Shown: in pieces, positions 9,907-19,995 of the stretch
Position numbering within the stretch: position 1 is the first letter of the stretch
Layout of the letters: the number at the start of each line of letters is the position of its first letter
Source of the DNA: Calvatia gigantea
Taxonomy: Eukaryota > Basidiomycota > Agaricomycetes > Agaricales > Lycoperdaceae
Length of the DNA stretch: 64,000 bases
Assembly (NCBI GenBank): GCA_025093985.1
Contig: JACAAK010000007.1
Span: 1,984,001-2,048,000 of the forward strand
Reading direction: 5' to 3'
The notes under the pieces: generated by a model
Told to the model about the DNA's origin: nothing
The model's input: only the letters and a program-made list of their open reading frames with translations
The model's database searches: none
Made by a program: the position numbers and the translations under genes

Positions 9907-11730
9907 GGAAACGATATTTTTCGAGGGTCGTGAACCAAGTGTACTAATTAATCCACAACGGTTATAATGTTATCTCATTTCCTTTCCAAATGGTCGCTGT
10001 CATGAGGTACTGAGCTCGGTTTTTGATCGCCACTCCCTGGGTTTTTTTCACTAGCCCCGCCGGTACCAGGTTCTAGCGTTTACCGCGGATAACAACCATT
10101 ACCCATATACACCGAGTGGGTCGTGCTTGGCAGATCGCGATGCCAACAAGCAACTGTATAAGGTGACTAAGACTAGAGTCATGGTGATTACAAGCACGGG
10201 TGACGACGCCGTCAACCTCGACCTTCCCTGGCGTGGTCAAATTTATTTTTTACGCCGGGTGAGGATACTTGCCACCTGGATAGAGCCCTAGTGGGCGACA
10301 TCACATAGAGGTGACCTGAAAACGCGAGGCAAATGGTCCGTATCTTCAGTACTACTAATAATATGATTCTTGGTCCATCACCTACTCACACTGTCTTCCT
10401 GCCAACAATCTCCATCGTTGAGAGTACTGTAACAGTACTGGCCCTTCATTTACTCAGTCAAAGACAGCTCAGTGCTCCTGCTCACCAAAACCCGTAAAGT
10501 TATCATGGCTGGGATAACGGAGCATTGTGTGGATAAGGGATAAATATTTGGTTAGACCAGACTTCGTGAGAGTAGCGACCGGACGAGGACGCAGCGTAAG
10601 AGCTTTGGGGTTGAGTATGTGATCCGTGGCACTGAACTTCCGGCCAAAAGACGGCCACTATTCGGATTTTCACCTCGGTGGTCGAGTCCGGAAAATAGAT
10701 AAATCCCTAATGAATGTATATATCTGGATCGAGATAAACGTTTTCGTTGACGGTCCCAACGGCCCTTTCATTCAACAAGTTATACTTTGATTATAGCATG
10801 TCCTTATGCCGTTTTAGGAAATGTATTGTTGGGTTTCGTGATGCTCAAACGATCAAACTTTGAAGTTCATCCACTCTGCAAGCTGCACGAACGATTTTTA
10901 ATTGACAGCCAGGCTTTTGCCCGCCTCTCGTTGGTTTCCTTTATTTGACCATTGTTGTCGTTTGCTCCGAATAAGCGAGGGTCGAACAGCCTTTTCATCC
11001 GAGTCCCGCTCCTCACCTCAACGCCCCCCGCTCAAGGTTTAAGGCAAGATGACCTCACCAACCGCTTTGACCCCTTAAGTGATACATGTTGTGTCGGGGC
11101 CGAGCGGGCCGCCATGACATTTCCTGTTGTTAGAAGGCGGCTGCGATCTTCGCTTGCGTTACATCTTCTCAGAAATGTTCCTGTGCCCTGGACGGTTCTG
11201 CTCTTTGTACATGGTGTCTGCTGTGAATCCACTTCACCACCGCAATCTAAGCACCTGGGTCCATCGCTTACTTGGTCCGACTGGTTGAATCCCCGAATCC
11301 ACCCCTTCCTCAACGCCTTCTTTCCTTGTAGAATGGCAATTGATCCGCGCGTGGCAGTTCTAAAAATACGAGGCTTTTAACCAATCTCTGCTGGTGCTTG
11401 GCCCTCGATTTGGCCCGTCACAAGACACTGACTACATCACCTTATCCTAAAGAACCGGGTCTAATGCAATCCTAGTCAGTCTTGCCGCCTCGGAACGACC
11501 GCGGCGAAGCAATGTGATGATACCAAGTCTTATTCTCTATGCTTGCCATCTGTCTTCCCCTCCACCTTCTCCCGAATTTCCAGCGCGAGTATCACTTATG
11601 GGCAGAACTCGACACCCGAGCAGACAGGAATCTTACACCTTCTGGGATCTTCTGTATCATACTGGAAAGACACCCCCAGATACGTCAAATGTGCCACCGA
11701 AGAGGAAGCGATGTTTCTTGTATGTCACGG
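9907..11730. other. Long intergenic stretch between tandem AA9 genes
   Basis: About 1.8 kb with no supported gene. The longest open frame (10952-11380, 142 codons) lacks motifs and coding character. AT-rich and GC-rich patches alternate. It should contain the upstream control region of gene B; no specific operator could be assigned by eye. Confidence 0.5.
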
Positions 11731-11737
11731 TATAAAT
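11731..11737 (+). promoter_or_regulatory. TATA box of AA9-CBM1 gene B
   Basis: TATAAAT, 45 bases before the ATG at 11776, matching the arrangement of gene A. Confidence 0.6.
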
Positions 11738-11775
11738 GTCGAGGTTGAACGTTTGCTGACGCGACGAACATCGGA

Positions 11776-13143
11776 ATGAAGTCTTCCATTGTTTTTACCT
11801 CGCTTGCGTGCTTGGTGAGCAGTGTATCTGCCCACTCGATTTTCCAGGAGTTGTGGGTCAATGGTGTATCTCAAGGTCACCTGGCGGGCATCCGTGTACC
11901 GGACTACGACGGCGTAGGTATCAATCCAGTCTTCCAAGTACAGTACCGACCAACCCACCCTTCAGCCGATCATGGATGTGAATTCGAATGATATCATTTG
12001 CAATGGTGGTATCAACCCATACCACCAGCCTGTTTCACAGAAGGTTATTACCGTCCCCGCTGGTGCTCAGGTCACTGCTGAGTGGCATCACACCCTGGAC
12101 GGTGCCAACCCCTCCGATTCCTCCGATCCTATCGACCCGTCACACAAGGGTCCGGTTATGGCCTACCTGTGAGTCCAATTATTTGCCACGTGGTGGGATG
12201 CGAGCTGATCTCGAGTGATAAATAGTGCTCGGGTTCCTAACGCTCTTCAGACCAGCGTCACGGGCCTCCAGTGGTTTAAGATCTACCACGATGGATACTC
12301 AGGTGGTACATGGGCCGTGGACAGGCTCGTTCAGAACAAGGGAAAGGTCAGCTTCACCATCCCCAGCTGCATCCCCGTGGGACAATACCTGCTCCGCGTT
12401 GAGCTTATCGGTACGGGAGCCTGGACTTGTGAGCAGTGCTAATACTAACCTTCATCAAACCCAGCTTTGCACGCTGCTGGTAGCTATCCCGGTGCCCAAT
12501 TCTACGTAAATCAATAATGTTTTGAATGAACCCCAGGCGGACTTGCTGATTTCGTATGTTCGCAGATGGAGTGTGCTCAGCTCCAGATTACTGGTGGAGG
12601 AAGTACCTCCCCTGCGACTGTTAGTTTCCCTGGCGCATATAAAGGTGTGTACCCTAGTTTCCTTTCATCACCCCAGATACTAAAAATATCTCTTCACAGG
12701 GAGTGACCCAGGCATTACAATCAATATCTATTCCGGCGTTAGCAGCTACACCATTCCAGGTCCTGCACTTTTTTTGAAAGAAAGCTACTACTGACACTTC
12801 CATAGGGCCCCCCGTCTTCAGTTGCAGCGGTGGCAACCCAGGCACGACCCCTAACCCGACAACTACGACTCGGGCTACTACCACAACCCGACCTCCTACG
12901 ACTACTCCCGGCACGGGAACTGTCCCGCAATGGGGTCAATGTGGTGGAATTGGGTGAGCATGTTTCCTCTTCTAGCCTGCATTGCTTCTGAACAACTGGG
13001 ATTAGTTGGTCTGGTGGAACTGTCTGTATTTCACCTTACACTTGCACGAAGATCAACGATTATGTGAGAATGGCCTTTACCAACTCTACGTTTTGCTGTT
13101 TTCTGATCAGATTTCTGTCCAACAGTACAGCCAATGCGTGTGA
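11776..13143 (+). CDS. AA9 lytic polysaccharide monooxygenase with C-terminal CBM1 (gene B)
   Basis: Secreted copper oxygenase, paralogous to gene A. Signal peptide [19 protein letters not shown], then His1 in [20 protein letters not shown]. Further blocks are [30 protein letters not shown] (second brace His), [46 protein letters not shown] (second-sphere His, Gln, axial Tyr) and [17 protein letters not shown] Thr/Pro linker precedes a CBM1 with [18 protein letters not shown] and TKINDY/YSQCV. Eight introns. Two of them, before ALHAAG and before GPPVF, are shared with the Arg-type gene at 1350-2510 but absent from gene A. An extra one interrupts the CBM1 after GGIG. Stop at 13141-13143. All ligand residues intact. 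Confidence 0.95.
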
Positions 13144-14800
13144 AATTCCAACAGCTAAGGCAACGTCTGGTTTTGCTTCGGTACTTTGTGGTCCTTCTCT
13201 TACACATAGCAGTGTATCAGACAATTGTTACTTCCCCAGCATGTTCAAATCAAGTCACCGGCGAGTGAAAGTTCCGTAAGATCGCCCAAGATATAAGTAT
13301 CACACAGCAATAAATATACATTCGACCAATCTCTCTTCCTTAGGCTGATACTAGGGTGACAGGTTGCCAGTACGGACATTTTCTCCCATAATATGTCTTT
13401 CAAGGTCTTCCATGAAACCTGTCGGTCGAGTGTTAAAAATAGAGACGTAGAAGTTAATTTTGATTCACCTAAGTCAAATTGTCTGTAGAAACGTACTGCG
13501 TTCATAACAGGCACGGCTGGGTTCACCCCCTCGCATTCTTGTCCTAGAAGCAGGCACTACCAGGCCTCAGGGCCCTTTTCGGTATAATAACAACCTAAAC
13601 AAGTCCATGTCGTCCGTCGCAGGCCTATGTGTCCATGTCAGACGTGGGTGTTTGCGCGGCGTCGACGACCTTCCTCAATTGTTGTTGAATTCCAGAAAAC
13701 CACCCGATGTACTGATCTGACTTCTCGAGCACATCGACACCATTTCTGCAAGTCAGGTCTTTTGATTAATTGCCATCTTAAAATGTACGCCGGCAATAAG
13801 GAGTCGGGAACTGATGGAACAGTACTTGTGTCCGAGATCATGGGTTCACAGAAGACCGAAACCGACGTATTTGGAACCCCAGCATTGATATCACTACGTG
13901 TCATCAGGGATTGAAAGGGAAAATGACTCGGTCGATTCTGTTGTGACTTTGTCAAGAAGTTGAGCCACTCTCGAGTTCATAGAGATGCTCGGGGCTTAAG
14001 GATCGCGGACTCGGATGCCCCAATCTGCCAGGCTGACAGACGTCACAGCGCCTGGGTAATGAAGTTCCGGGAGGTTGAAGGGCTCGGGGTCACATTGTGA
14101 GGGAACGGTGTGTGGCGAACTACAGCCGTTCTTGCAGCATGAGATATCGTATCCTTGTAGGCAAAGTCAGGATCCCAATAAAACAACCTTTAATCTCAGT
14201 CCGAGAAAGGATCTAGGTCTTTGTTAATGCCATTTTTCATTTCTGGACTTCATCGACACCTCGTGATAAAATAACCCACCGGCCTCTCCAGCCTCTTCGA
14301 CATTAGTGGCGCACAGAACCTTATTTGAATTGATTCTTGATCGACACTTCACACCGGCAGACACTCGACCTAAAGGCAAAACATTATCACCGTGCCAAAG
14401 GCGGTCCTTGCAGTTTTTGGTTTTGAAACCGGGGGGGGGGGGCAAACCCCGACGCACAAGTCCCACGAACCTTGAAGAAATCGTACTCTCGATTGCACAG
14501 CCTCGGACGAGAAAGTTAGGCAAATGTATAACTACAACATACACCTGTGTCATCTCAGGAGAAGGGGTGGCAGGGGAGCGGCCCACAGTCAACAACTTAT
14601 TGACAGGAGAACGACAGAACGTTCCCGGCCCTTTCTGGACAACCTCCATCATTCCTTTTGACATAGCTTATGGAAGGTTAGTTATGAAGGGTGGAATGTT
14701 CCCCATATCAGCTCCGGCAATGTGAGCCTATGCCGTATCCGAATAATGTTAACAAATTAAGATGTTTGATAGAAGAATTGGAAGGGTTGTGCACTGGTGG
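13144..14800. other. Long intergenic stretch with a G12 run
   Basis: About 1.7 kb downstream of the AA9 pair. Open frames reach 105-146 codons on both strands (13638-13955, 14224-14725) but show no domains, no consistent codon bias and no splice-linked continuation. A homopolymer of 12 G lies at 14431-14442. No function assigned. Confidence 0.45.
14431..14442. repeat. Poly-G run (12 bases)
   Basis: Uninterrupted run of 12 G residues in noncoding sequence, prone to length error or variation. Confidence 0.9.
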
Positions 14801-14921
14801 TATAAGTACAAGGGGTTATAGGCGGAGGCGAATACTATACCACCCACAGCGCTCATAACTGCTCACCAATCTCTTACTCCAAAACCCAACCTCACTTCTC
14901 ATAAGCGAAAATCCGTCTGCA

Positions 14922-16973
14922 ATGGCTGCTTCGTTGGTACAACAAAACTGTGTCTGTACTTGCAGATGTGCAGGTCACGTTCATCACCATGATCGCGTCA
15001 CTTCACAAGGCGCCGGCTTCGGAATTGGCCTTCCTCTCGTCAACTTAGGCTCCGGTTATTCTGGAGGTGTTGCCAATTACTCCTCCACCTATAACTTGAA
15101 CAAGTTTTCTTCTATCTCTTCCTCTGAACATCACAGTTTCTCCTCTTCCACCGCTCTATCCTCCTCATCTGCGATCTCAACTTCGGTTAGCGCCAACAAT
15201 CACGTCGAGATTGTCGAACCTCGCGTCTACCCATTCAAAGGGCACGTCAAACACACACACGCGTCTTACCGTCGTGAGAGCCTTCCCGAGCTCAATGTGC
15301 AAACTGCCATTGTCACCTCCATTGGTAATGGGCACGCTAACGGAAGCGCCCACATCGACCACCAAGTCAAACCTGCAATCCTCCCTACGCCAACTCAAGT
15401 AAACAATGGTTGGACACTCTGTCTTCCCGTTCCCATCCCACTCGGCCTCGCCAACGCTACGCTCGAATCTCTCATCTACACCGTTCGCTACGCCTCCCTT
15501 GATGCTGGGAGCGCTTCCGTGCAGACTGACGTTGTTCTTTCGCACGGTGCCAGAATTGCCGAGGGCGTTGTCACGGATTATACCAAATTGGCCTTATACG
15601 ACCACCATGGGAGTGGCGCTGGGAAAGGGTATGGCCCGCCTATGTTGAATGAGGCATATGGGTTGGTGCTTGCATCTGTTCCTGCGTTCAAGAATGCGGG
15701 GGGTGCTGGAGCTTGGAGCCATTACCTTGACCATCAGAAGATCTTGCCGAATATCAGGATTGGGGAGGATTTGACGTATGCGGCGCACGCGCAGGGTGGG
15801 GCGCAGCACGGCGCGTATCACCTGTATTTGTTCTTCCATGTGTATGAGTATCCTGGTGCGGAGGCGATGAGGAGTATCTCTGTTGACGCTTCGGCGACTT
15901 GGAATGATGGTACCGAGTTGAAGAGGGTCAAGGAGGAGAGGATTAGGGAGCTGAACGAGTTCAAGGTTGAGAGAGAGAGGTTGATCGTTATGAAGAGGGA
16001 GGTGGAGTTGACGATCCACCGATTGGAGGAGAGCGTCAAGAGGGCGAATGAGGGGTTCGAGAAGAGAGTCAAGGGAGAGTTAGCCGTCGAGAAAGAGTTG
16101 GAGGAGCACCAGAGAGAATTCCTCATTATTGAGAGGAAGGCCAGGGAGGCATACGAAGCGAGAATGAAGGAAGAAGAACAGAAGTTGAAGGAGATCGATG
16201 AGGCCGATTTAAAGGCGAGACGACACCACGAGAGGAGGATCCAGGAAGAAGAAGAGAGGTTCAAGGCTCTGAGCGAGGCTGAGCAAAAGGCCGAGCTTGA
16301 ACACACCAGGAGACTGAAGGAGGAGGCGGAGAAATTGAAGGAGATCAATGAGGCGGAACTACGAATCAAGTACGAGCACGAAAAGAGAACTTTGGAAGAA
16401 GAAGGGAAGCTGAGGGAACTGGAGGAGACCCAAAAGAAATTCAAGGAGGAGACTGAGCGGCTTGCACGTGAGGAGAGGGAGCGGCATGCGCGCGAGGAAG
16501 CCACGTGGAAGGTTCACGAGGAGGCCGAGGTCAAAGCACGGGAGGACCTGGAGGTATGGACCAAGACGCAAACCGAGCTTATCACCAAGGAGGAGAAAGA
16601 GAGAAAGGCACGCATCGAGGTTGAGAGGGTTGCACGCGAACAGGTTGAGCTCAGGATCAAGGAGGAGAACGAGCGGAGGATCAAGGAAGAGACCGAGCGA
16701 CGAGCCAAGGAGGAGGCGGAGCGCATTGCGAAGGAAGAAGCGGAGCGGAAGGCGAAAGCGGCGGCTGCAGCGGCAGCGGCAGTGAAGCCTGTGCCGACTA
16801 TCTCAGAGGCTCCGCAAGTTGCAGATGATCACATGCAAGAACACATTGCGAAGATTGCAGAGAAGCTCGGACAGAAGTGCAAGAATGGGTATGCGTGGGA
16901 GAAGAAGGCGCATGGTTATAAATGCAGTGGTGGAGGTCACTTCATCTCCTTCAAAGACTTGGGAATGCAGTAG
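14922..16973 (+). CDS. Uncharacterised coiled-coil protein with Cys/His-rich N-terminus
   Basis: Intronless 683-codon frame; not a recognised family. Residues 9-25 form a compact NCVCTCRCAGHVHHHD cluster with three alternating Cys-X pairs followed by His residues, a possible metal site. A Ser-rich stretch follows (about 50-90). A compact, probably globular region spans about 160-320 (LCLPVPIPLGLANATLESLI, YDHHGSGAGKGYGPP, YHLYLFFHVYEYPGAEAM). Residues about 340-630 are a long charged Glu/Lys/Arg coiled coil rich in EEAER and KEEE heptads, then a short poly-Ala. The C-terminus is a small Cys/Gly/Trp module: KCKNGYAWEKKAHGYKCSGG then GHFISF. TATAAG lies at 14801, 121 bases upstream. Lack of introns contrasts with its neighbours but is shared by the next gene. 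Possibly a lineage-specific basidiomycete protein; function unknown. Confidence 0.8.
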   Translation: MAASLVQQNCVCTCRCAGHVHHHDRVTSQGAGFGIGLPLVNLGSGYSGGVANYSSTYNLNKFSSISSSEHHSFSSSTALSSSSAISTSVSANNHVEIVEPRVYPFKGHVKHTHASYRRESLPELNVQTAIVTSIGNGHANGSAHIDHQVKPAILPTPTQVNNGWTLCLPVPIPLGLANATLESLIYTVRYASLDAGSASVQTDVVLSHGARIAEGVVTDYTKLALYDHHGSGAGKGYGPPMLNEAYGLVLASVPAFKNAGGAGAWSHYLDHQKILPNIRIGEDLTYAAHAQGGAQHGAYHLYLFFHVYEYPGAEAMRSISVDASATWNDGTELKRVKEERIRELNEFKVERERLIVMKREVELTIHRLEESVKRANEGFEKRVKGELAVEKELEEHQREFLIIERKAREAYEARMKEEEQKLKEIDEADLKARRHHERRIQEEEERFKALSEAEQKAELEHTRRLKEEAEKLKEINEAELRIKYEHEKRTLEEEGKLRELEETQKKFKEETERLAREERERHAREEATWKVHEEAEVKAREDLEVWTKTQTELITKEEKERKARIEVERVAREQVELRIKEENERRIKEETERRAKEEAERIAKEEAERKAKAAAAAAAAVKPVPTISEAPQVADDHMQEHIAKIAEKLGQKCKNGYAWEKKAHGYKCSGGGHFISFKDLGMQ

Positions 16974-17057
16974 CTATCAATAGTTCTACTTCTGTATTAC
17001 GTCAGCGTTATAAGATTAGATATTCTCTTTCAGAACAACCCAAGTTCTCTTTCCATC

Positions 17058-19295
17058 ATGTTTCCCCACTCCCCCGCAAGTATACACGCCCTCCCAGTAG
17101 AACTACTCACCCGTATCATCATCCTCGGCGCTGACGACGAATATCCCTATAAACATTCCCCATTTCTCCTCAAACCAGACCAGAATTACTATGCAGTCCC
17201 TTCTGCCCAGTTTCAGTTGACTGCCTCCCACGTCTGCCAACACTGGCGCCACGTTGCCCTCCGGACACCCTCCCTGTGGACGACCCTGTGCTTCAGAGAG
17301 CTCTGTCATATTCCCCGTGCACAGGCTTATCTTACACGATGCGCCCGAAATCCAAACCGCCGTCTCGATATCCTTGTCGATACCGTCGCGCCCCAGGATC
17401 ACATTCCTGGCGTAACAATATACCTTGACGAACTCAGAACGGTATTCTCACTCATCATGCCGCATGTCGCCTGTTGGCGTGCGTTCCACCTAAAAATTCG
17501 CGATAACGACTGCAAACTCATGGCACGCCAAAACCTCGGAGGCTCCTGTCCTGCACCTAATCTAGAAACCCTGCAGTTATACCACTTTGAAGATTTTCGC
17601 GCACCCCGAGACCTCTATATCGCCACATATAGACCTCCTGTTCGCATTTTCAGCAATGCTCTACCAAAATTGAGGAACGTATCTTTGATTGGCGTCAACC
17701 TTCCTTGGGAACAAAGCCCATACTTGCTCAACCTACACACCCTCGAACTAGCCCTCCATTCAGACAGCATTCGACCTCCCTACAAATACTGGGATAGGAT
17801 GTTACGCCATAGTCCCCTCCTACGGCGCCTCTTCCTAACCTATTCTGGCCCGAGGGGTGAGGATGGCACCGAGGACCTTGCTTGGACGGCCCTCGAGGAT
17901 GGCAAAGGGAAAGGGAAAGAAGATGACTGTATTGTGTTGGAGTCCCTGTGGGAGTTGAGCTTGACTGACTTGGATCCCGATTACCTGTGTCTCATTCTCG
18001 GCCGCCTCGTAATGCCAAGTGTAGAGAAGCTCAGCCTCGATCTGCCAGACCAAGATTTCACCCCGTTTGTAGAGCTAATTGCTCCCCTCCCCAGTCATCC
18101 CATTGATCCTGCTGCACAACCCCCACCGACAATCCTTCAGCCAAATCAGGAATTTCATTCAGATATTCACGGTCATCACTCGTACGACTCTGTTACTGTT
18201 GAAAGTTCTTCTTCGTCATCATCGTTAAGCGACTCCCCGGTAATGAAGCACCACCATACATCAACGTCGTCGTTAGAATCACCCATTTCCCCTGTTCATC
18301 TGTCACAATCCATATCAACGTCCTCGCCGACATCGGTTCTTTCGGCTTCATCTCCCCTCTCAACCTCCATCACCGCCACAATGACAACACCAACAACATC
18401 AACCTCTAATCATTCAGGGTTATTTAAACGCATGCCACTACCAAAATTGGCAACGACCCTGCAGACGCTTATCATCACGGCCCTCGAATGCGAGTTCTGG
18501 TGCTGGAGAGCCCTGATTCGGAGTTTAGTGGCGTTGGAGGTGCTTGAAGTTAATTTTGTTAGAGTGACTGTTACGGGAGGTGGAACAGGAAGGGGAAAAG
18601 ATTGTATGGCGTGGTCGGTACTAGTAGAGAAGGTTGTGGAGGAGGTGAATGTGGAGGGGCATGGGTCGGAAGTGGTGAGAAGGGAAAGGATGGTGTTGCC
18701 CCGATTGAGGAGGTGTAAATTGGCTGGGTTGCCTGGACGTGTTGTGAGAGAGGTTGTTGCGCAGAGGGAAAGTGAGAGCGCGAAGCAGGCGTTGGGTGGT
18801 GGTGGTGGTGGTGTGGAGTGGTTGGTCGTGGGAGATAAATATTTGAGGGACGACAAGGAATTAGCTGACATCTTTGAGAAGGGTGTTTGGGTTGATGAGG
18901 GCGAGGATGAGAGACGGATGTACTGGAAGGGGAGGTGGGTTAAGGTTCAAAGGGTCCTCGAGGAAGAAGAAGAAGAAGAAGAAGAAGAAGAAGAAGAAGA
19001 AGAGGAGGATGAGGATGAGGAAGAGGAAGAAGAGGAAGAAGGAGAGGAGGTGGAAAACGAAGCGGGCGGAGGAGAAGAGGAAGAACGGATCAGTGAGGTT
19101 GATGATGAAGATGAAGGAAGTATGAATGAGTCTGACACTGGCGACGACGAGGCGGAACCACAGGATACGGAACCGGTGACGGAATCGTATCTCCCTCCAT
19201 CGGCAGATAAAATAAGCGCTCTAGTGCCAATCTCGGATTCCGGTGCGACGATCTGGTCATCAAGAAGAGTTGATATCCATCGAGGTATGGCGTGA
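17058..19295 (+). CDS. F-box protein with Ser-rich middle and poly-Glu tract
   Basis: Intronless 745-codon frame. The N-terminus carries an F-box-like motif: IHALPVELLTRIIILGADDE, then LTASHVCQHWRHVALRTPSL and WTTLCF. This is the form common in the expanded Agaricomycete F-box families that recruit targets to SCF (Skp1-cullin) ubiquitin ligases. Residues about 150-340 hold Leu-rich blocks (NLETLQLYHFEDF, LPKLRNVSLIGVNL, ESLWELSLTDLD) typical of the attached LRR region. A Ser/Thr-rich disordered stretch follows (about 370-455), then a second Leu-rich part with FWCWRALIRSLVALEVLEVN. The C-terminal 120 residues are dominated by a Glu/Asp tract encoded by GAA/GAG repeats (18961-19080). The target is unknown. 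Confidence 0.8.
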   Translation: MFPHSPASIHALPVELLTRIIILGADDEYPYKHSPFLLKPDQNYYAVPSAQFQLTASHVCQHWRHVALRTPSLWTTLCFRELCHIPRAQAYLTRCARNPNRRLDILVDTVAPQDHIPGVTIYLDELRTVFSLIMPHVACWRAFHLKIRDNDCKLMARQNLGGSCPAPNLETLQLYHFEDFRAPRDLYIATYRPPVRIFSNALPKLRNVSLIGVNLPWEQSPYLLNLHTLELALHSDSIRPPYKYWDRMLRHSPLLRRLFLTYSGPRGEDGTEDLAWTALEDGKGKGKEDDCIVLESLWELSLTDLDPDYLCLILGRLVMPSVEKLSLDLPDQDFTPFVELIAPLPSHPIDPAAQPPPTILQPNQEFHSDIHGHHSYDSVTVESSSSSSSLSDSPVMKHHHTSTSSLESPISPVHLSQSISTSSPTSVLSASSPLSTSITATMTTPTTSTSNHSGLFKRMPLPKLATTLQTLIITALECEFWCWRALIRSLVALEVLEVNFVRVTVTGGGTGRGKDCMAWSVLVEKVVEEVNVEGHGSEVVRRERMVLPRLRRCKLAGLPGRVVREVVAQRESESAKQALGGGGGGVEWLVVGDKYLRDDKELADIFEKGVWVDEGEDERRMYWKGRWVKVQRVLEEEEEEEEEEEEEEEEDEDEEEEEEEEGEEVENEAGGGEEEERISEVDDEDEGSMNESDTGDDEAEPQDTEPVTESYLPPSADKISALVPISDSGATIWSSRRVDIHRGMA
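18961..19085 (+). repeat. (GAA/GAG)n trinucleotide tract in coding sequence
   Basis: Nearly pure purine run of GAA and GAG triplets coding a poly-Glu stretch in the F-box protein. The other frames give long Lys or Ser runs that are artefacts of the repeat. Likely length-variable. Confidence 0.9.
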
Positions 19296-19995
19296 TTTGC
19301 CCCTTGGAGGTGTATGCCTGCATCTACATGCTGCATGCGCTGCCCTTGCTCGGGCGGTCCGTTTCATACCCCTTTTCTCTTAAGGTTACCCTGGGTGTTT
19401 TGATTTGTGTAATTTTCTTGGCTCTCGTTTGGGTTGGATGGTCGTTTGGTGTATTGATACCTTTGTTGTACGCTAACTTGTATATGTCACAGCAATCATT
19501 GCATTTCTTGGTTAAATATCGGATCTTGCAAGGAAACCGTGGGCGAGTAACTCGGGGTAGCAAATTTGAATACGCCTCCGAAGCAGATAAGCGCCTGATT
19601 CAATCAGCTCAGGTGTGTGACGCATAGGACTAAGTAATCAAGTCACGGTGTCACAAAAATTTGCGCAAAATCTGCGAGACTTGCGTTGCTCTTTGATTAA
19701 CACCCTGCGTGCTCTTTCTCCTCTCAATTCACTGCGCTGAAGTAATTCGTGGTACTATAGAGTATTTCTATTCGCGTCCTTGCGCGACAAAACACAAAAG
19801 TAGACCGGTGTGTTTGTACTTTCTCGATGCTTTTGGAGATTTTGGCTGATATTTTGACTCTACTATGAATAGCCCTGTTGGCGGATAGGGCTGCTAGTAT
19901 CTACAATTCTCGTCAAGCTTACGAGACTACAATATTTGCCTTGCTCTGTCGAGCCTTGTATAAAAAATTTCGGTTGTCCTATTCATAGAACCAAG
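19296..19995. other. Intergenic stretch upstream of MDN1
   Basis: 700 bp between two plus-strand genes. An open frame at 19292-19627 has no features beyond a hydrophobic stretch and overlaps the expected 3' untranslated region of the F-box gene. No TATA box close to the MDN1 start. Confidence 0.45.

Noticed and set aside
10952..11380. 142-codon plus-strand open frame between the tandem AA9 genes
   Set aside because: No domain, no splice-linked continuation and overlapping frames on the other strand of similar quality.
14224..14725. Overlapping 139- and 146-codon frames on both strands
   Set aside because: They run through a 12-G homopolymer and have no coding character.
15818..16504. 228-codon minus-strand Ser-rich frame
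   Set aside because: Antisense shadow of the Glu/Lys-rich coiled coil at 14922-16973.
18874..19336. Poly-Lys and poly-Ser open frames overlapping the F-box gene
   Set aside because: Shadow translations of the GAA/GAG repeat.
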